Positions 7,401 to 16,020 of a DNA stretch of 64,000 nt are shown piece after piece. The stretch is from positions 1,364,001 to 1,428,000 of the forward strand of contig NZ_CP078076.1 of the NCBI RefSeq assembly GCF_023101165.1. Direction: 5' to 3'. The DNA is from Microbacterium sufflavum (GTDB lineage Bacteria > Actinomycetota > Actinomycetes > Actinomycetales > Microbacteriaceae). Every line of letters starts with the position of its first letter. Positions within the stretch are counted from its first letter, which is position 1. The position numbers were made by a program, and so were the translations under genes. The notes beneath the pieces were generated by a model. That model was not told the DNA's origin, searched no databases, and was given only the letters and a program-made list of their open reading frames with translations.

Positions 7401-8347
7401 CGACCAGGGTGCTGGTGATCGGCGAGGGGCAGAACTCCGAGCACGACGTGTCGCTGGCGTCGGCGGCCGCGGTCGCCGCAGCGCTGCGACTCGGCGACCA
7501 CGAGGTGGTGTGTGCGACCATCGGCCGCGACGGCGTGTGGCGGTCCGACGCGCTGCCCACGGCCGGGAGCGCGGCAGAGTCACTGCAGCAGGCGCTCGGG
7601 CTCCTGGCCACGGTCGACGTCGTGTTCCCCGCCGTGCACGGGGTGCTCGGGGAGGACGGTGCGCTCGCGGCCCTGTGCGCACTCGCCGGGGTGCGCGTGG
7701 TCGGCTCCGGGCTGCGGGCGGGCGCGATCGGCATGGACAAGTGGACCACGAAGCTCGTGGCCCAGGCGGTCGGCATCGGCACCGCGCGGGGGCGGCTGGT
7801 GGGGGCGGCGGACCTCGGCGACGCGGAGTTCGACGAGCCCGTGGTGGTGAAACCTGTCTCAGCCGGGTCGAGCCACGGTGTGAGCCTGGTGTCGGCGGAG
7901 GGCGAGCTGCTGGGGGCGCTGCGGGAGGCCGCGCGCTTCGACCGGCGGATCCTCGTCGAGGAGGTCGTGCGCGGCCGGGAGGTGGACGTGGCCGTGATCC
8001 GCGAGAGAGGCGGCGTGCGGTGGGCGGCCCCGCCCCTGGAGATCCACGCGCCCGGACTGTTCGACACCGCGACCAAGTACGACGGCTCCGCCCGCTTCAC
8101 GGTTCCCGCGCAGCTGGATCCCGCGCAGACGAGCGCCCTGCAGCGGGCGGCGGTGGCCGTGTTCGACGCCCTCGGCTGCGACGGCGTGGCCCGCATGGAC
8201 TTCTTCCTCACGGAGCGGGGGCCCGTGCTGAACGAGGTCAACACCATGCCGGGCATGACCGCGGCGTCACAGGTGCCGCGCATGTTCGCCGCCGCGGGCG
8301 TGCCCTACGTCGATCTCGTGACGCGACTGGTGCGGGCTGCGTCGTGA
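7397..8347 (+). CDS. D-Ala-D-X ligase (Ddl/Van ligase family)
   Basis: 316-residue ATP-grasp ligase. N-terminal NSEHDVS corresponds to the family EHxVS site, though the usual GGxSxEH is replaced by GEGQNSEH. Other family elements are VHGVLGEDG, GMDKWTTK, the ATP-grasp Lys in VVVKPVSAGSSHGVS, an omega-loop with a Lys-Tyr pair in FDTATKYDGS, and metal/substrate residues in ARMDFFL and LNEVNTMPGMT. The Lys-Tyr loop argues against a VanA-type D-lactate ligase and leaves D-Ala or D-Ser as second substrate. Its ATG overlaps the racemase stop by 4 bases. The final 41 bases of the gene are the left copy of a 49-bp repeat found again at 21410. Pairing with racemase, peptidase and VanRS-like genes suggests a specialised rather than housekeeping ligase. 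Confidence 0.83.
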   Translation: MTTRVLVIGEGQNSEHDVSLASAAAVAAALRLGDHEVVCATIGRDGVWRSDALPTAGSAAESLQQALGLLATVDVVFPAVHGVLGEDGALAALCALAGVRVVGSGLRAGAIGMDKWTTKLVAQAVGIGTARGRLVGAADLGDAEFDEPVVVKPVSAGSSHGVSLVSAEGELLGALREAARFDRRILVEEVVRGREVDVAVIRERGGVRWAAPPLEIHAPGLFDTATKYDGSARFTVPAQLDPAQTSALQRAAVAVFDALGCDGVARMDFFLTERGPVLNEVNTMPGMTAASQVPRMFAAAGVPYVDLVTRLVRAAS

Positions 8348-8355
8348 AGGGGGTC
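8307..8355 (+). repeat. Left copy of 49-bp perfect direct repeat (3' end of ligase gene)
   Basis: Identical base for base to 21410-21458. It contains the last 13 codons of the ligase gene, including its stop at 8345-8347, plus 8 downstream bases. It marks the left boundary of the 13-kb catabolic island. Confidence 0.95.
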
Positions 8356-9343
8356 AGCGGATGACGGGTTCCGTCGCCGAGAGCAGTCCGAGCTCGGATC
8401 GGCGCGGGAGCCCCTCCCAGTCGCCGGGGCTGAGGCAGGCGAACGCTCCGGCGGCGTTCGCAGTCGCCAGGCGCTCGGCCGGCTCTCGCCCCGCCGCGAG
8501 TTCGGCGAGGTAGCCGCCGACGAACGCGTCACCTGCGCCGACGGTGTCTACCGGCTCGATGGCGATGCCCGGTGCCGCATGCCGCTCGCCGTCGATCACG
8601 GCCACGCATCCCTCGGCGCCGAGCTTCACCACCGCCTGCTGGGGCCCGAGGTCCGCGAGCCGTCGCGCCAGCTGCTCCGGCTCCGCGTCCTGGTCGAGCA
8701 CGAGTTGTGCCTCGTCGGCGCCCGCGAAGACGATGTCGACCTCGGGAAGCAGCCGTCGGTACACGGCGCATGCCGTGGCGGCGTCCCAGAGGGCGGCGCG
8801 ATGGTTCACGTCGAACGACACGGTCACCCCGTGGGCGCGGGCGTCGGCGATCGTGCCGACCACGGTGTCGAGGGCGGTCGTCGACAGCGCGGCTGTGATT
8901 CCGGTCACGTGCAAGATCCGTGCAGCGCGCAGCACCTCCTGGGGCACGTCCGTCCGACCGAGCCGGGAGCCCGCGCTGCCCGCGCGGGCATAGGTCACCT
9001 GAGCCAGCACCGGGGTGCGGGCGATCCGCACCATGTGAGCCGTGGGGGCTGCGGCGTCGACGACGGCGTGCACGCGGACGCCCTCTGCCCGCAGTTCCCG
9101 GAGGATTAGCTCGCCGAAGGCATCGTCACCGACGCGCCCGCACCATGCCGCCGTGCCGCCCAGCCGTGTCACGGCGATGGCGACGTTGCTCTCGGCTCCG
9201 CCCACGCTCAGCGTGAAGTCGGTGTTGTGGGCCAGCGGCCCGACGCCTGTGGAGCGGAACAGCGCGAGGGTCTCACCCAGCGTGACGACGTCGACCGCAG
9301 GCACCGTGGCGCTCGGCTCCGGGCCGCTCACCGGGCGAGCCAT
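8354..9343 (-). CDS. PfkB-family sugar kinase, KDG-kinase-like
   Basis: 329 residues. N-terminal VVTLGETLALF and SVGGAESNVAIAVTRLG form the ribokinase/PfkB substrate lid region. The C-terminal signature DTVGAGDAFVGGYLAEL carries the catalytic Asp and anion hole. It most resembles 2-keto-3-deoxygluconate kinases, phosphorylating the sugar acid made by the dehydratase at 12222. The ATG at 9343 lies inside the upstream SDR gene, a 16-base overlap, so translation is probably coupled. Its stop codon is formed at the inner edge of the left 49-bp repeat. No KDPG aldolase is present in the window, so the next step must be encoded elsewhere. Confidence 0.8.
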   Translation of the reverse strand: MARPVSGPEPSATVPAVDVVTLGETLALFRSTGVGPLAHNTDFTLSVGGAESNVAIAVTRLGGTAAWCGRVGDDAFGELILRELRAEGVRVHAVVDAAAPTAHMVRIARTPVLAQVTYARAGSAGSRLGRTDVPQEVLRAARILHVTGITAALSTTALDTVVGTIADARAHGVTVSFDVNHRAALWDAATACAVYRRLLPEVDIVFAGADEAQLVLDQDAEPEQLARRLADLGPQQAVVKLGAEGCVAVIDGERHAAPGIAIEPVDTVGAGDAFVGGYLAELAAGREPAERLATANAAGAFACLSPGDWEGLPRRSELGLLSATEPVIR

Positions 9344-10086
9344 CCGCCGTCGACGGGCAGCACGACACCGTGCACATAGGCCGCCGCATCGGAGGCGAGG
9401 AACACGACCGCGCCCGCGAGGTCGTCCGGGTTGCCCCAGCGCCCGGCCGGGATCCGTTCCAGGATCTGGGTCCGACGGATGCCGTCGTCGAGCAGCGCCT
9501 CGTTCATGTCGGTCGCGATGTAGCCCGGCGCGACCGCGTTGACGTTGACGCCGCGGGCCGCCCACTCGTTGCACAGCGCCTTGGTGAGCTGCGCCACGGC
9601 ACCCTTCGACGCGGCGTAGGCGGCCACGCGCAGCCCGCCCTGGAAGCTCAGCAGCGAGGCCATGTTCACCACCCGCCCGGAACCCCGCTCCAGCATGACC
9701 GCGCCGAAGCGCTGTGCGAGCCGGAAGGCGGCGCGGGTGTTCACGGCGAGCACCGCCTCGAACTCGTCCAGCGGGAAGGCCTCGGCGGCGTGCCGCGCCT
9801 GGATGCCCGCGTTGTTGACGAGCACGTCGACCGTTCCCCGGGCCAGCACCTCGTCGCAGGCGCGATCGATCGAGTCGACGGAGGCAAGGTCCACCGCGAC
9901 CGCCGACAGGGAGGCGTCGCACTCCCGCGCGACGTCCTCGAGGTGCGCGGCATGACCGCCGCGCTGCATCGTGATGACATCGGCACCGGCACGGAGCAGT
10001 CCTTCCGCCACCGCGGCACCGATCCCGCGCGATGCTCCGGTGACGACCGCCGTACGTCCGTCGAGCCGGAACGGCGCGGCGCTCAT
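9328..10086 (-). CDS. SDR family oxidoreductase, KduD-like
   Basis: 252-residue classical SDR. TGASRGIG is near residues 16-23, NNAGIQAR near 92, the catalytic Tyr157-x3-Lys161 is in YAASK, and PVDGGWLAR is the C-terminus. The NNAGIQAR segment and overall length resemble 2-dehydro-3-deoxy-D-gluconate 5-dehydrogenase (KduD), which fits the kinase partner. The ATG overlaps the stop of the zinc alcohol dehydrogenase in an ATGA, making a left-reading operon of four genes starting at 12076. Substrate assignment is tentative. Confidence 0.8.
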   Translation of the reverse strand: MSAAPFRLDGRTAVVTGASRGIGAAVAEGLLRAGADVITMQRGGHAAHLEDVARECDASLSAVAVDLASVDSIDRACDEVLARGTVDVLVNNAGIQARHAAEAFPLDEFEAVLAVNTRAAFRLAQRFGAVMLERGSGRVVNMASLLSFQGGLRVAAYAASKGAVAQLTKALCNEWAARGVNVNAVAPGYIATDMNEALLDDGIRRTQILERIPAGRWGNPDDLAGAVVFLASDAAAYVHGVVLPVDGGWLAR

Positions 10087-11126
10087 CGCTGGGCCTCCGC
10101 CGCCGCCACGGTGTCTGGAGCGACGAGCACCTTGAGGGCGGCGCCCGCTGAGGTGGCTTCCGCGAACGCCTGCGTGGTCTCGGCCAGGTCATACACCGAG
10201 ACCGGCAGACGCTCCAGACCGAGGGCGTCGCTCTCCACGAGGCCCACGGCATCGCGGAAGTCCGCGGTCGTGTACACCCGCACCCCGACGAGCGTCTGCT
10301 CGGTGAAGGTCACCGCCTGCAGGTCGAGCTCGACCGGTTTCTTGTAGACGCCGACCAGCACGATCGTGCCCCGCACCGCGGCCGCACGCGGCAGCTGCCG
10401 GGCGACCGAGGGGTGGGCGGCGGAGTCGAAGACGATGCGCGCGCCGCCGGGGATGGCCGCCCGGATAGCCTCCGCTGCATCGTCCGTCGCGGGCAGCGTC
10501 TCGAAACCGAGCGTCTCGGCCAGGGCGCGTCGGTCATCGCCCGGCTCGACGACCAGGATTCGTCGGGCGCCATAGTGCTGCGCGACGAGCGCGGTGAGGA
10601 TGCCGATCGGACCGGCTCCGAACACCGCCACCGTCTCTCCTCCGGTCAGCCCCGACCGCCGGACCGCGTGCACCGCGACGGCGAGCGGCTCGATAAGCGC
10701 CGCGGTCCGCACCGGCACCGCGTCGTCGACCGGGAAAAGCCGGTCGTGCGGGAAGGCGGCGAACTCCGCGAGCCCGCCGGGCTCGTCGATCCCGTACAGG
10801 CCGAGCCGTTCACAGACGTGCGCGAGGCCGTCGCGGCAGGGGGTGCACGTGCCGCAGCTGAGGAGCGGAAGCACCGCCACCCGTCGCCCGTGCAGCTCGG
10901 GGTCGTCACCGCTCACGACCCGACCGGTGACCTCGTGTCCCGGGATCAGGGGGGCCGCGGCGCGCGGATGAGTGCCGTGCAGGATCGAGAAGTCGGTGCC
11001 GCACAGGCCGGTCAGCTCGACGTGCACCAGCGACTCGCCCGCGCGGAGAGCGGGGCGCGGGGCGTCGGCGATGCGGACGAGATCCGGGCCCTCCCAGATC
11101 GCGGCTCTCATGGAGTTTCCGTTCAC
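10083..11126 (-). CDS. Zinc-dependent alcohol/polyol dehydrogenase (MDR family)
   Basis: 347 residues. Catalytic zinc ligands lie in GLCGTD and GHEVTG; structural-zinc cysteines are spaced C-x2-C-x2-C-x7-C in CGTCTPCRDGLAHVC. The nucleotide-binding motif is VFGAGPIG. This is the threonine/sorbitol-dehydrogenase-like branch that oxidises polyols or sugar acids with NAD(P). A strong GGAGGTGA sits 4 bases before a GTG at 11126 that overlaps the upstream stop (GTGA), so that start is preferred to the ATG at 11111. It is the second gene of the left-reading island operon. Exact substrate unknown. Confidence 0.82.
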   Translation of the reverse strand: MNGNSMRAAIWEGPDLVRIADAPRPALRAGESLVHVELTGLCGTDFSILHGTHPRAAAPLIPGHEVTGRVVSGDDPELHGRRVAVLPLLSCGTCTPCRDGLAHVCERLGLYGIDEPGGLAEFAAFPHDRLFPVDDAVPVRTAALIEPLAVAVHAVRRSGLTGGETVAVFGAGPIGILTALVAQHYGARRILVVEPGDDRRALAETLGFETLPATDDAAEAIRAAIPGGARIVFDSAAHPSVARQLPRAAAVRGTIVLVGVYKKPVELDLQAVTFTEQTLVGVRVYTTADFRDAVGLVESDALGLERLPVSVYDLAETTQAFAEATSAGAALKVLVAPDTVAAAEAQR

Positions 11127-12076
11127 TTGCTCACCTCCGGGTTCAGCAGGTCGCGCGGTGCGCGTCCGGCGCAGAACTCCACCACGTTCTCGATCGTCCG
11201 CCTCTTCAGTTCGGCCTCGGACTCCTCGCTGTACCAGGCGGTGTGCGGCGTGACCACGACGGACGGCAGTTGCAGCAGCGCGCTGGTGGGCGGGAGCGGC
11301 TCTTCCTCGAAGACGTCCAGCGCGGCCGACTTGATGCGGCCGTCGCCGAGGGCGCGCACGAGCGCTGCCGTGTCGACCACCCCGCCGCGGCAGGTGTTCA
11401 CCAGCATCGCTCCCGGCTTCATTCGCTGCAGCGCGTCGTCGTCGATGAGGTGACGGGTGCGTTCGTCGAGCGGCACGTGCAGCGACACGACATCGGCTGT
11501 CGCGAGCAGCTCGTCGAGCCCGACGAGCGTCACCCCTCCGCCCGATGCCTCGGTGCGGGGGTCGTGGCCGACGACGGCGAAGCCGAGAGCGGCGGCCTTG
11601 CGCGCGGTGGCGGCACCGATGCGGCCGACTCCCACCACGCCGAAGGTCAGGGCCGAGATGCGGTGCAGGGGCTTCACACCGCTGAGGGCGTAGGTGCCGG
11701 CGCGGGTCCGGCGGTCCAGCTCGGTCACCCCCCGCACGAGGGACAGGGCGAGCGCGATCGCGTGATCCGACACGTCCTCGGTCCCGTAGTCGGGCACATT
11801 GCACACCGCGACGCCGCGCGCTGTCGCGGCTGCCACGTCGACCGTGTCGACACCGACCCCGTACCGACCGATCGCTCGCAGCTGCGGGAGCGCGTCGAGG
11901 ACGCGCGCCGTGATGGGGGCGTACTGCACGAGGATCGCGTCTGCACCGGCTGCTGCGGCGATCACCTCGTCTTCCGTGCGGCACTGGAACAGCTTCAGCG
12001 CGATCCCGTGCGCGGCGGCGACGGCGGTCTCCTCCGCGATCGCATCGTGGTCGCAATCCGTGATGACGATCCGCAT
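11123..12076 (-). CDS. D-isomer-specific 2-hydroxyacid dehydrogenase
   Basis: 317 residues with the family architecture: substrate-binding lobe split by a Rossmann domain with VVGVGRIGAAT, then the catalytic Arg (NTCRGGVVD), Glu (DVFEEEPL) and His (TPHTAWYS). VDTVDVAAA and PDYGTEDVSDHAI are typical of the CtBP/phosphoglycerate-dehydrogenase-like branch. It should interconvert a 2-keto and a D-2-hydroxy acid using NAD(H). The ATG is preceded by a purine-rich GGAGAGG. It is the promoter-proximal gene of the left-reading island operon, divergent from the dehydratase gene. Confidence 0.82.
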   Translation of the reverse strand: MRIVITDCDHDAIAEETAVAAAHGIALKLFQCRTEDEVIAAAAGADAILVQYAPITARVLDALPQLRAIGRYGVGVDTVDVAAATARGVAVCNVPDYGTEDVSDHAIALALSLVRGVTELDRRTRAGTYALSGVKPLHRISALTFGVVGVGRIGAATARKAAALGFAVVGHDPRTEASGGGVTLVGLDELLATADVVSLHVPLDERTRHLIDDDALQRMKPGAMLVNTCRGGVVDTAALVRALGDGRIKSAALDVFEEEPLPPTSALLQLPSVVVTPHTAWYSEESEAELKRRTIENVVEFCAGRAPRDLLNPEVSK

Positions 12077-12135
12077 GCGTCGTCCTCTCCTTCGTGGCGA
12101 TGACACCGTCCGCTCCCGTGCGGCGAACCGGATGG

Positions 12136-12164
12136 TTGGCAACAGTAGCCGATCTGTGTATGGT
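12136..12164 (+). promoter_or_regulatory. Sigma-70-type promoter for dehydratase/importer operon
   Basis: TTGGCA (12136-12141) and TATGGT (12159-12164) are separated by 17 bases, about 60 bases upstream of the dehydratase ATG. A palindrome with a central CG directly follows the -10 box. Confidence 0.6.
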
Positions 12165-12182
12165 TAGGAAATCGGTTTTCTA
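12165..12182. promoter_or_regulatory. Candidate LacI-family operator
   Basis: TAGGAAATCGGTTTTCTA is an 18-base imperfect palindrome (14 of 18 positions symmetric) centred on CG, the usual form of LacI/GalR-family operators. It abuts the predicted -10 box and would cover the transcription start. The LacI-type gene at 20399 is the obvious candidate regulator. From here it could control both the right-reading and left-reading island operons. Confidence 0.55.
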
Positions 12183-12221
12183 GCGGGGTCCGCAGGACTC
12201 CTCGATTCGGAGCACTCATCA

Positions 12222-13310
12222 ATGGCGAAGATCACGAACGTTCGTACCGACCTGTACCGGGTGCCGCTGGCGACCGCTCTGTCGGACAGCATGCACGGCG
12301 ACATGCTCGACTTCGAGCTCATCGTCGTGCGGATCACCGATGCCGATGGCGCTACCGGAATGGGGTACACCTACACGGTCAACGCGGGAGGCGACGCGGT
12401 CGCGCGGATGATCGACCCCTACCTCGGCGACATCCTGCGCGGTGAGGACGCCGATCTGATCGACGCGCTGTGGCAGAAGATGTGGTGGCACCTGCACTAC
12501 GCGGGTCGCGGCGGGCACGTCACCTCGGCGATCTCCGCGGTCGACATCGCGCTGTGGGATCTGAAGGCCCGCCGGATGGGTCAGCCCCTCTGGCGCGTCT
12601 TCGGCGGCTTCGACCCGCGCGTGCCCGTCTATGCGGGTGGCATCGACCTGCAGTTCAGTACCGAGCAGCTGCTCGCCCAGGCCGACGGGTTCCGTGCCCA
12701 GGGCTTCCGTGCGATCAAGATGAAGGTCGGTCGTCCCGACCTGCGCGAGGACGTCGCACGTGTCGCCGCGATGCGCGAGCACCTCGGCGACGGCTTCCCG
12801 CTCATGGTCGACGCGAACATGCGCTGGTCGGCGGATCAGGCCATCGCGGCCGCCCGTGAGCTGCGCGCCTTCGACCTGCTGTGGCTGGAGGAGCCGGTGA
12901 TCCCCGACGACCTGCGCGGCCAGGCTCGGGTGCTGGCCGCCGGAGGGCTGCCCATCGCCGCCGGAGAGAACCTGCACACGCTGTACGAGTTCCGCGCCGC
13001 GATCGACGCCGAGGCCGTCACGTACCCCGAACCCGACGTGAGCAACTGCGGAGGCATGACCGTGTTCCGCAAGATCGCGGCGCTCGCCGAGGCGCACAAC
13101 CTGCCGGTGACCAGCCACGGGGTGCACGACCTCACCGTGCACTGCCTCGCCGCGGCACCGAATCGCACCTACATGGAGGCGCACGGCTTCAGCCTCGAGC
13201 CGTACCTCGCAGAGACCATGCCGATCGTCGACGGCGTCGTGACCGCGCCGGATCGGCCGGGTCACGGCCTCGACCTCGACTTCGACCGGCTCGCATCGCT
13301 GCGAGCCTGA
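12222..13310 (+). CDS. Mandelate racemase/muconate lactonizing enzyme family acid-sugar dehydratase
   Basis: 362 residues, enolase superfamily. The capping domain carries HGDMLDFELIVVRI and HYAGRGGHVT. The barrel carries the KxK pair Lys166/Lys168, metal ligands Asp197 (MVDAN), Glu223 (LEEP) and Glu249 (AGEN), and His299 in SHGVHD as the opposing base. This set fits members that dehydrate aldonic or aldaric acids (galactarate/talarate, gluconate or fuconate types) to 2-keto-3-deoxy acids. That product class suits the KDG-type kinase and KduD-like SDR of the same island. First gene of a right-reading operon under the promoter at 12136. Exact acid sugar unknown. Confidence 0.82.
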   Translation: MAKITNVRTDLYRVPLATALSDSMHGDMLDFELIVVRITDADGATGMGYTYTVNAGGDAVARMIDPYLGDILRGEDADLIDALWQKMWWHLHYAGRGGHVTSAISAVDIALWDLKARRMGQPLWRVFGGFDPRVPVYAGGIDLQFSTEQLLAQADGFRAQGFRAIKMKVGRPDLREDVARVAAMREHLGDGFPLMVDANMRWSADQAIAAARELRAFDLLWLEEPVIPDDLRGQARVLAAGGLPIAAGENLHTLYEFRAAIDAEAVTYPEPDVSNCGGMTVFRKIAALAEAHNLPVTSHGVHDLTVHCLAAAPNRTYMEAHGFSLEPYLAETMPIVDGVVTAPDRPGHGLDLDFDRLASLRA

Positions 13311-13364
13311 CCCTCGGCCGCCGCCACAGCAGACGGCTGTCCATCAGAAATCAAAGGAGATGTC

Positions 13365-14426
13365 ATGAGATCCACGCGCATCATCACGGCGGCCGCCCTG
13401 GCTGCCGGAATGCTCATCGCGGTCAGCGGCTGCGCGAAGCCGCTCGACGACGGCGGCGGTGCGGCGGCGAACGGCAAGGGTACCGAGCAGGTCGTCGAGA
13501 GCAGCTCGGAAGCCACCTGCGTCAACCCGAAGCCATCCGACAAGAAGCTGTCGGAGCTGAAGATCGGCTTCTCGCAGTCGGAGAACGAGCAGAACCCGTT
13601 CCGAGCGACCGAGACCGCGTCGGTGCGGCAGTCCGTCGAAGACGCCGGGTCGGAATTCGTCTACACGAACGCCAACAGCGACCAGGCCAAGCAGCTCAGC
13701 GACATCCAGTCGATGATCAACCAGGGCGTGGACGCACTGATCGTGGCGCCCATCAGCGCCACGGGCCTGCAGAGCGCGTTCGAGGCAGCCAAGGCCAAGG
13801 GCATTCCGGTCATCACGATCGACCGCGAGACCGCGGGCCAGCCCTGCACCGACTTCATTTCATTCATGGGCTCCGACTTCGAGAAGCAGGGGCAGCGCGC
13901 GGGTGAGGCGATGATCGACGCCCTGGGCGGCAAGGGCGTGGTCGCCGAGATCCAGGGCGCACCGGGGAGCGACGTGGCGACGTTGCGCACCAAGGGGTTC
14001 GCCGCAGCGACCAAGGACGCCTCCGGAATCGACGTGGTCGCCCAGCAGACCGGCAACTGGGCGACCAGTGAGGCGCAGGAGGTCCTGGCGCAGCTGTTGT
14101 CGTCCAACCCCGACATCAACGCGGTCTATACGCACAGCGACACCATGGCGCTGGGCGCTCTGACGGCCATCTCGCAGGCCGGACTGACGCCGGGCGCCGA
14201 CGTCACCGTGGTGTCGATCGACGGCACGAAGGACGCGGTGAAGCACGTCGCCTCGGGCGACATCGCCGCGATCGTAGAGACGAACCCCCGGTTCGGACCC
14301 GCCGCGCTGGACCTGCTGAAGGACTGGTTCGCCGGAGACCCGGTGTCGCAGAAGATCATCATGAAGGACGAGCTCTACACGAAGAAGAATGCCCAAGACG
14401 CGCTCGACTCCGGACGAGCGTACTGA
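13365..14426 (+). CDS. Sugar ABC transporter substrate-binding lipoprotein (YtfQ/RbsB type)
   Basis: 353 residues. Lipoprotein signal with lipobox VSGC (Cys23), a short Gly/Ala/Asp linker, then a periplasmic-binding-protein fold typical of class I pentose/hexose binders: KIGFSQSENEQNPFR, NSDQAKQLSDIQSMINQGVD, ALIVAPIS, ITIDRET and VVSIDGTKDAVKHV. It resembles the galactofuranose binder YtfQ more than RbsB in the SQSENEQNPFR segment. AAAGGAG precedes the ATG. The ATPase and two permeases follow in order, completing an importer. Confidence 0.88.
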   Translation: MRSTRIITAAALAAGMLIAVSGCAKPLDDGGGAAANGKGTEQVVESSSEATCVNPKPSDKKLSELKIGFSQSENEQNPFRATETASVRQSVEDAGSEFVYTNANSDQAKQLSDIQSMINQGVDALIVAPISATGLQSAFEAAKAKGIPVITIDRETAGQPCTDFISFMGSDFEKQGQRAGEAMIDALGGKGVVAEIQGAPGSDVATLRTKGFAAATKDASGIDVVAQQTGNWATSEAQEVLAQLLSSNPDINAVYTHSDTMALGALTAISQAGLTPGADVTVVSIDGTKDAVKHVASGDIAAIVETNPRFGPAALDLLKDWFAGDPVSQKIIMKDELYTKKNAQDALDSGRAY

Positions 14427-14460
14427 GCCCCGCCATGACACTGCGCGAGAGGACGGGCGC

Positions 14461-16020
14461 ATGAGGTCGCCCGAGACGAACGTGATCCTCGAAGCCCGCG
14501 ACATCACGAAGAGCTTCAACGGGGTCCGCGCCCTCAAAGGGGCGTCGCTGACGCTCCGGGCCGGCGAGGTGCACGGGCTGAACGGCGAGAACGGCGCCGG
14601 AAAGTCCACGCTCATCAAGATCATCACCGGGTTCTACCAGCAGGACGGCGGCGAGGTTCTGCTCGACGGTCGTCCCGTACGGTTCCAACGGCCCAAGGAC
14701 TCCCAGGCTGCGGGCATCAGCACCGTCTATCAGGAGGTGAACCTCATCCCGGAGCGCACGGTGGCGGAGAACATCCTCCTCGGGCGCGAGCCGCGGCGGG
14801 CGGGGTTCCTGCGCAAGCGGGCTGCCGTCGCCGAGGCTCAGGCGATCCTCGACCGGTTCGGTCTGGGGATCTCGGCCAGGGCGACGCTGTCGTCGCTGTC
14901 GTTGGGGATGCAGCAGATGGTCGCGATCGTACGCGCGGTGGCCTTCGAGGCGAGGGCGGTGATCCTCGACGAACCCACGTCGGCGCTCAACGGCACCGAG
15001 ATCGACATCCTGTTCGGCGTCGTCCGGCAGCTGCGGGACGAGGGGCTGGCGATCATGCTCGTCAGCCACCGCATGTCCGAGTTGTATGAGCTGTGCGACC
15101 GCTTCACGGTGCTCCGCGACGGGCGCTTCGTCCTCGAGAGCACCCCGGCGCAGCTGCCTCCGGCCGAGCTCGTGGCCGCCATGCTCGGGGGCATCGCCCT
15201 CAACGACACCCAGCGCGACCCGGCGCAGCACCGGGAGCGCATGGCCGCGCTCGACGACGGGGACACCGTGCTCGACGTCGAGGGGCTCACGTGGGGCAAT
15301 CGCCTCCACGACGTGTCGTTCGCCGTGCGCCGTGGCGAGATCGTCGGACTGCTCGGTCTGCTGGGGTCCGGGCGGACGGAGATCTGCAAAGCCGTGTACG
15401 GGGCGATCCGCCCGGACGGGGGCACGATCCGACTCGAGGGGACAGCGCTCACGCGGTCCTCTCCTGCCCGCTCCTTGCGAGCCGGGATCGCCTACCTCTC
15501 AGAGGATCGGCGCCACGAGGGCATCTTCCCCGGACTGAGTGTGCGCGAGAACCTGACCGCGGCGGTCCTCGGCCGACTGTCGACTTTCGGTGTGGTGCGA
15601 CCACGGGAGCAGAGCGCCCTGGTGTCCCGGTTCGCCGACGAGCTGCGACTCAAGGCCGCGGGTGTGGAGCAGCCGATCTCCGAGCTGTCCGGCGGCAACC
15701 AGCAGAAGGTGCTGCTGGCGCGGTGGATCGCCACCGAGCCCAAGGTCGTGCTGCTCGACGACCCCACCCGCGGGATCGATGTCGGCGCGAAGGCCGAGGT
15801 GCACCGGGTGGTGCGTTCCCTGGCCGAACGGGGTATCGGTGTGCTGGTCACCTCCAGTGAGACGGAGGAGCTGCTCGCCCTGTGCGACCGGCTCGTCGTG
15901 CTGAGCGAGGGAGCGGTGGTGGGCGAGCTCGATCCGCTCGCCGTCGATCCGGCCGATGTCGTCGGTCTGCTCTCGGCCGCCTCTGCCGGCTCTCTGACGA
16001 TGACGGGAGGGAACCCGTGA
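14461..16020 (+). CDS. Sugar ABC transporter ATP-binding protein (two NBDs, RbsA/YtfR type)
   Basis: 519 residues with tandem nucleotide-binding domains. NBD1: Walker A GENGAGKST, degenerate signature SLGMQQM, Walker B AVILDEPT. NBD2: degenerate Walker A GLLGSGRTE, signature LSGGNQQK, Walker B VVLLDDPT. This asymmetry is normal for the CUT2 carbohydrate importers. The frame is open upstream into the binding-protein gene, but ATG 14461 with GAGAGGACGG ahead of it gives the expected N-terminus. Its stop overlaps the GTG of the first permease. Confidence 0.9.
   Translation: MRSPETNVILEARDITKSFNGVRALKGASLTLRAGEVHGLNGENGAGKSTLIKIITGFYQQDGGEVLLDGRPVRFQRPKDSQAAGISTVYQEVNLIPERTVAENILLGREPRRAGFLRKRAAVAEAQAILDRFGLGISARATLSSLSLGMQQMVAIVRAVAFEARAVILDEPTSALNGTEIDILFGVVRQLRDEGLAIMLVSHRMSELYELCDRFTVLRDGRFVLESTPAQLPPAELVAAMLGGIALNDTQRDPAQHRERMAALDDGDTVLDVEGLTWGNRLHDVSFAVRRGEIVGLLGLLGSGRTEICKAVYGAIRPDGGTIRLEGTALTRSSPARSLRAGIAYLSEDRRHEGIFPGLSVRENLTAAVLGRLSTFGVVRPREQSALVSRFADELRLKAAGVEQPISELSGGNQQKVLLARWIATEPKVVLLDDPTRGIDVGAKAEVHRVVRSLAERGIGVLVTSSETEELLALCDRLVVLSEGAVVGELDPLAVDPADVVGLLSAASAGSLTMTGGNP

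Noticed and set aside
12219..13265. Minus-strand frame covering the dehydratase gene
   Set aside because: Mirror of a well-supported enolase-superfamily gene; low-complexity Arg/Val/His/Asp translation with no motif.
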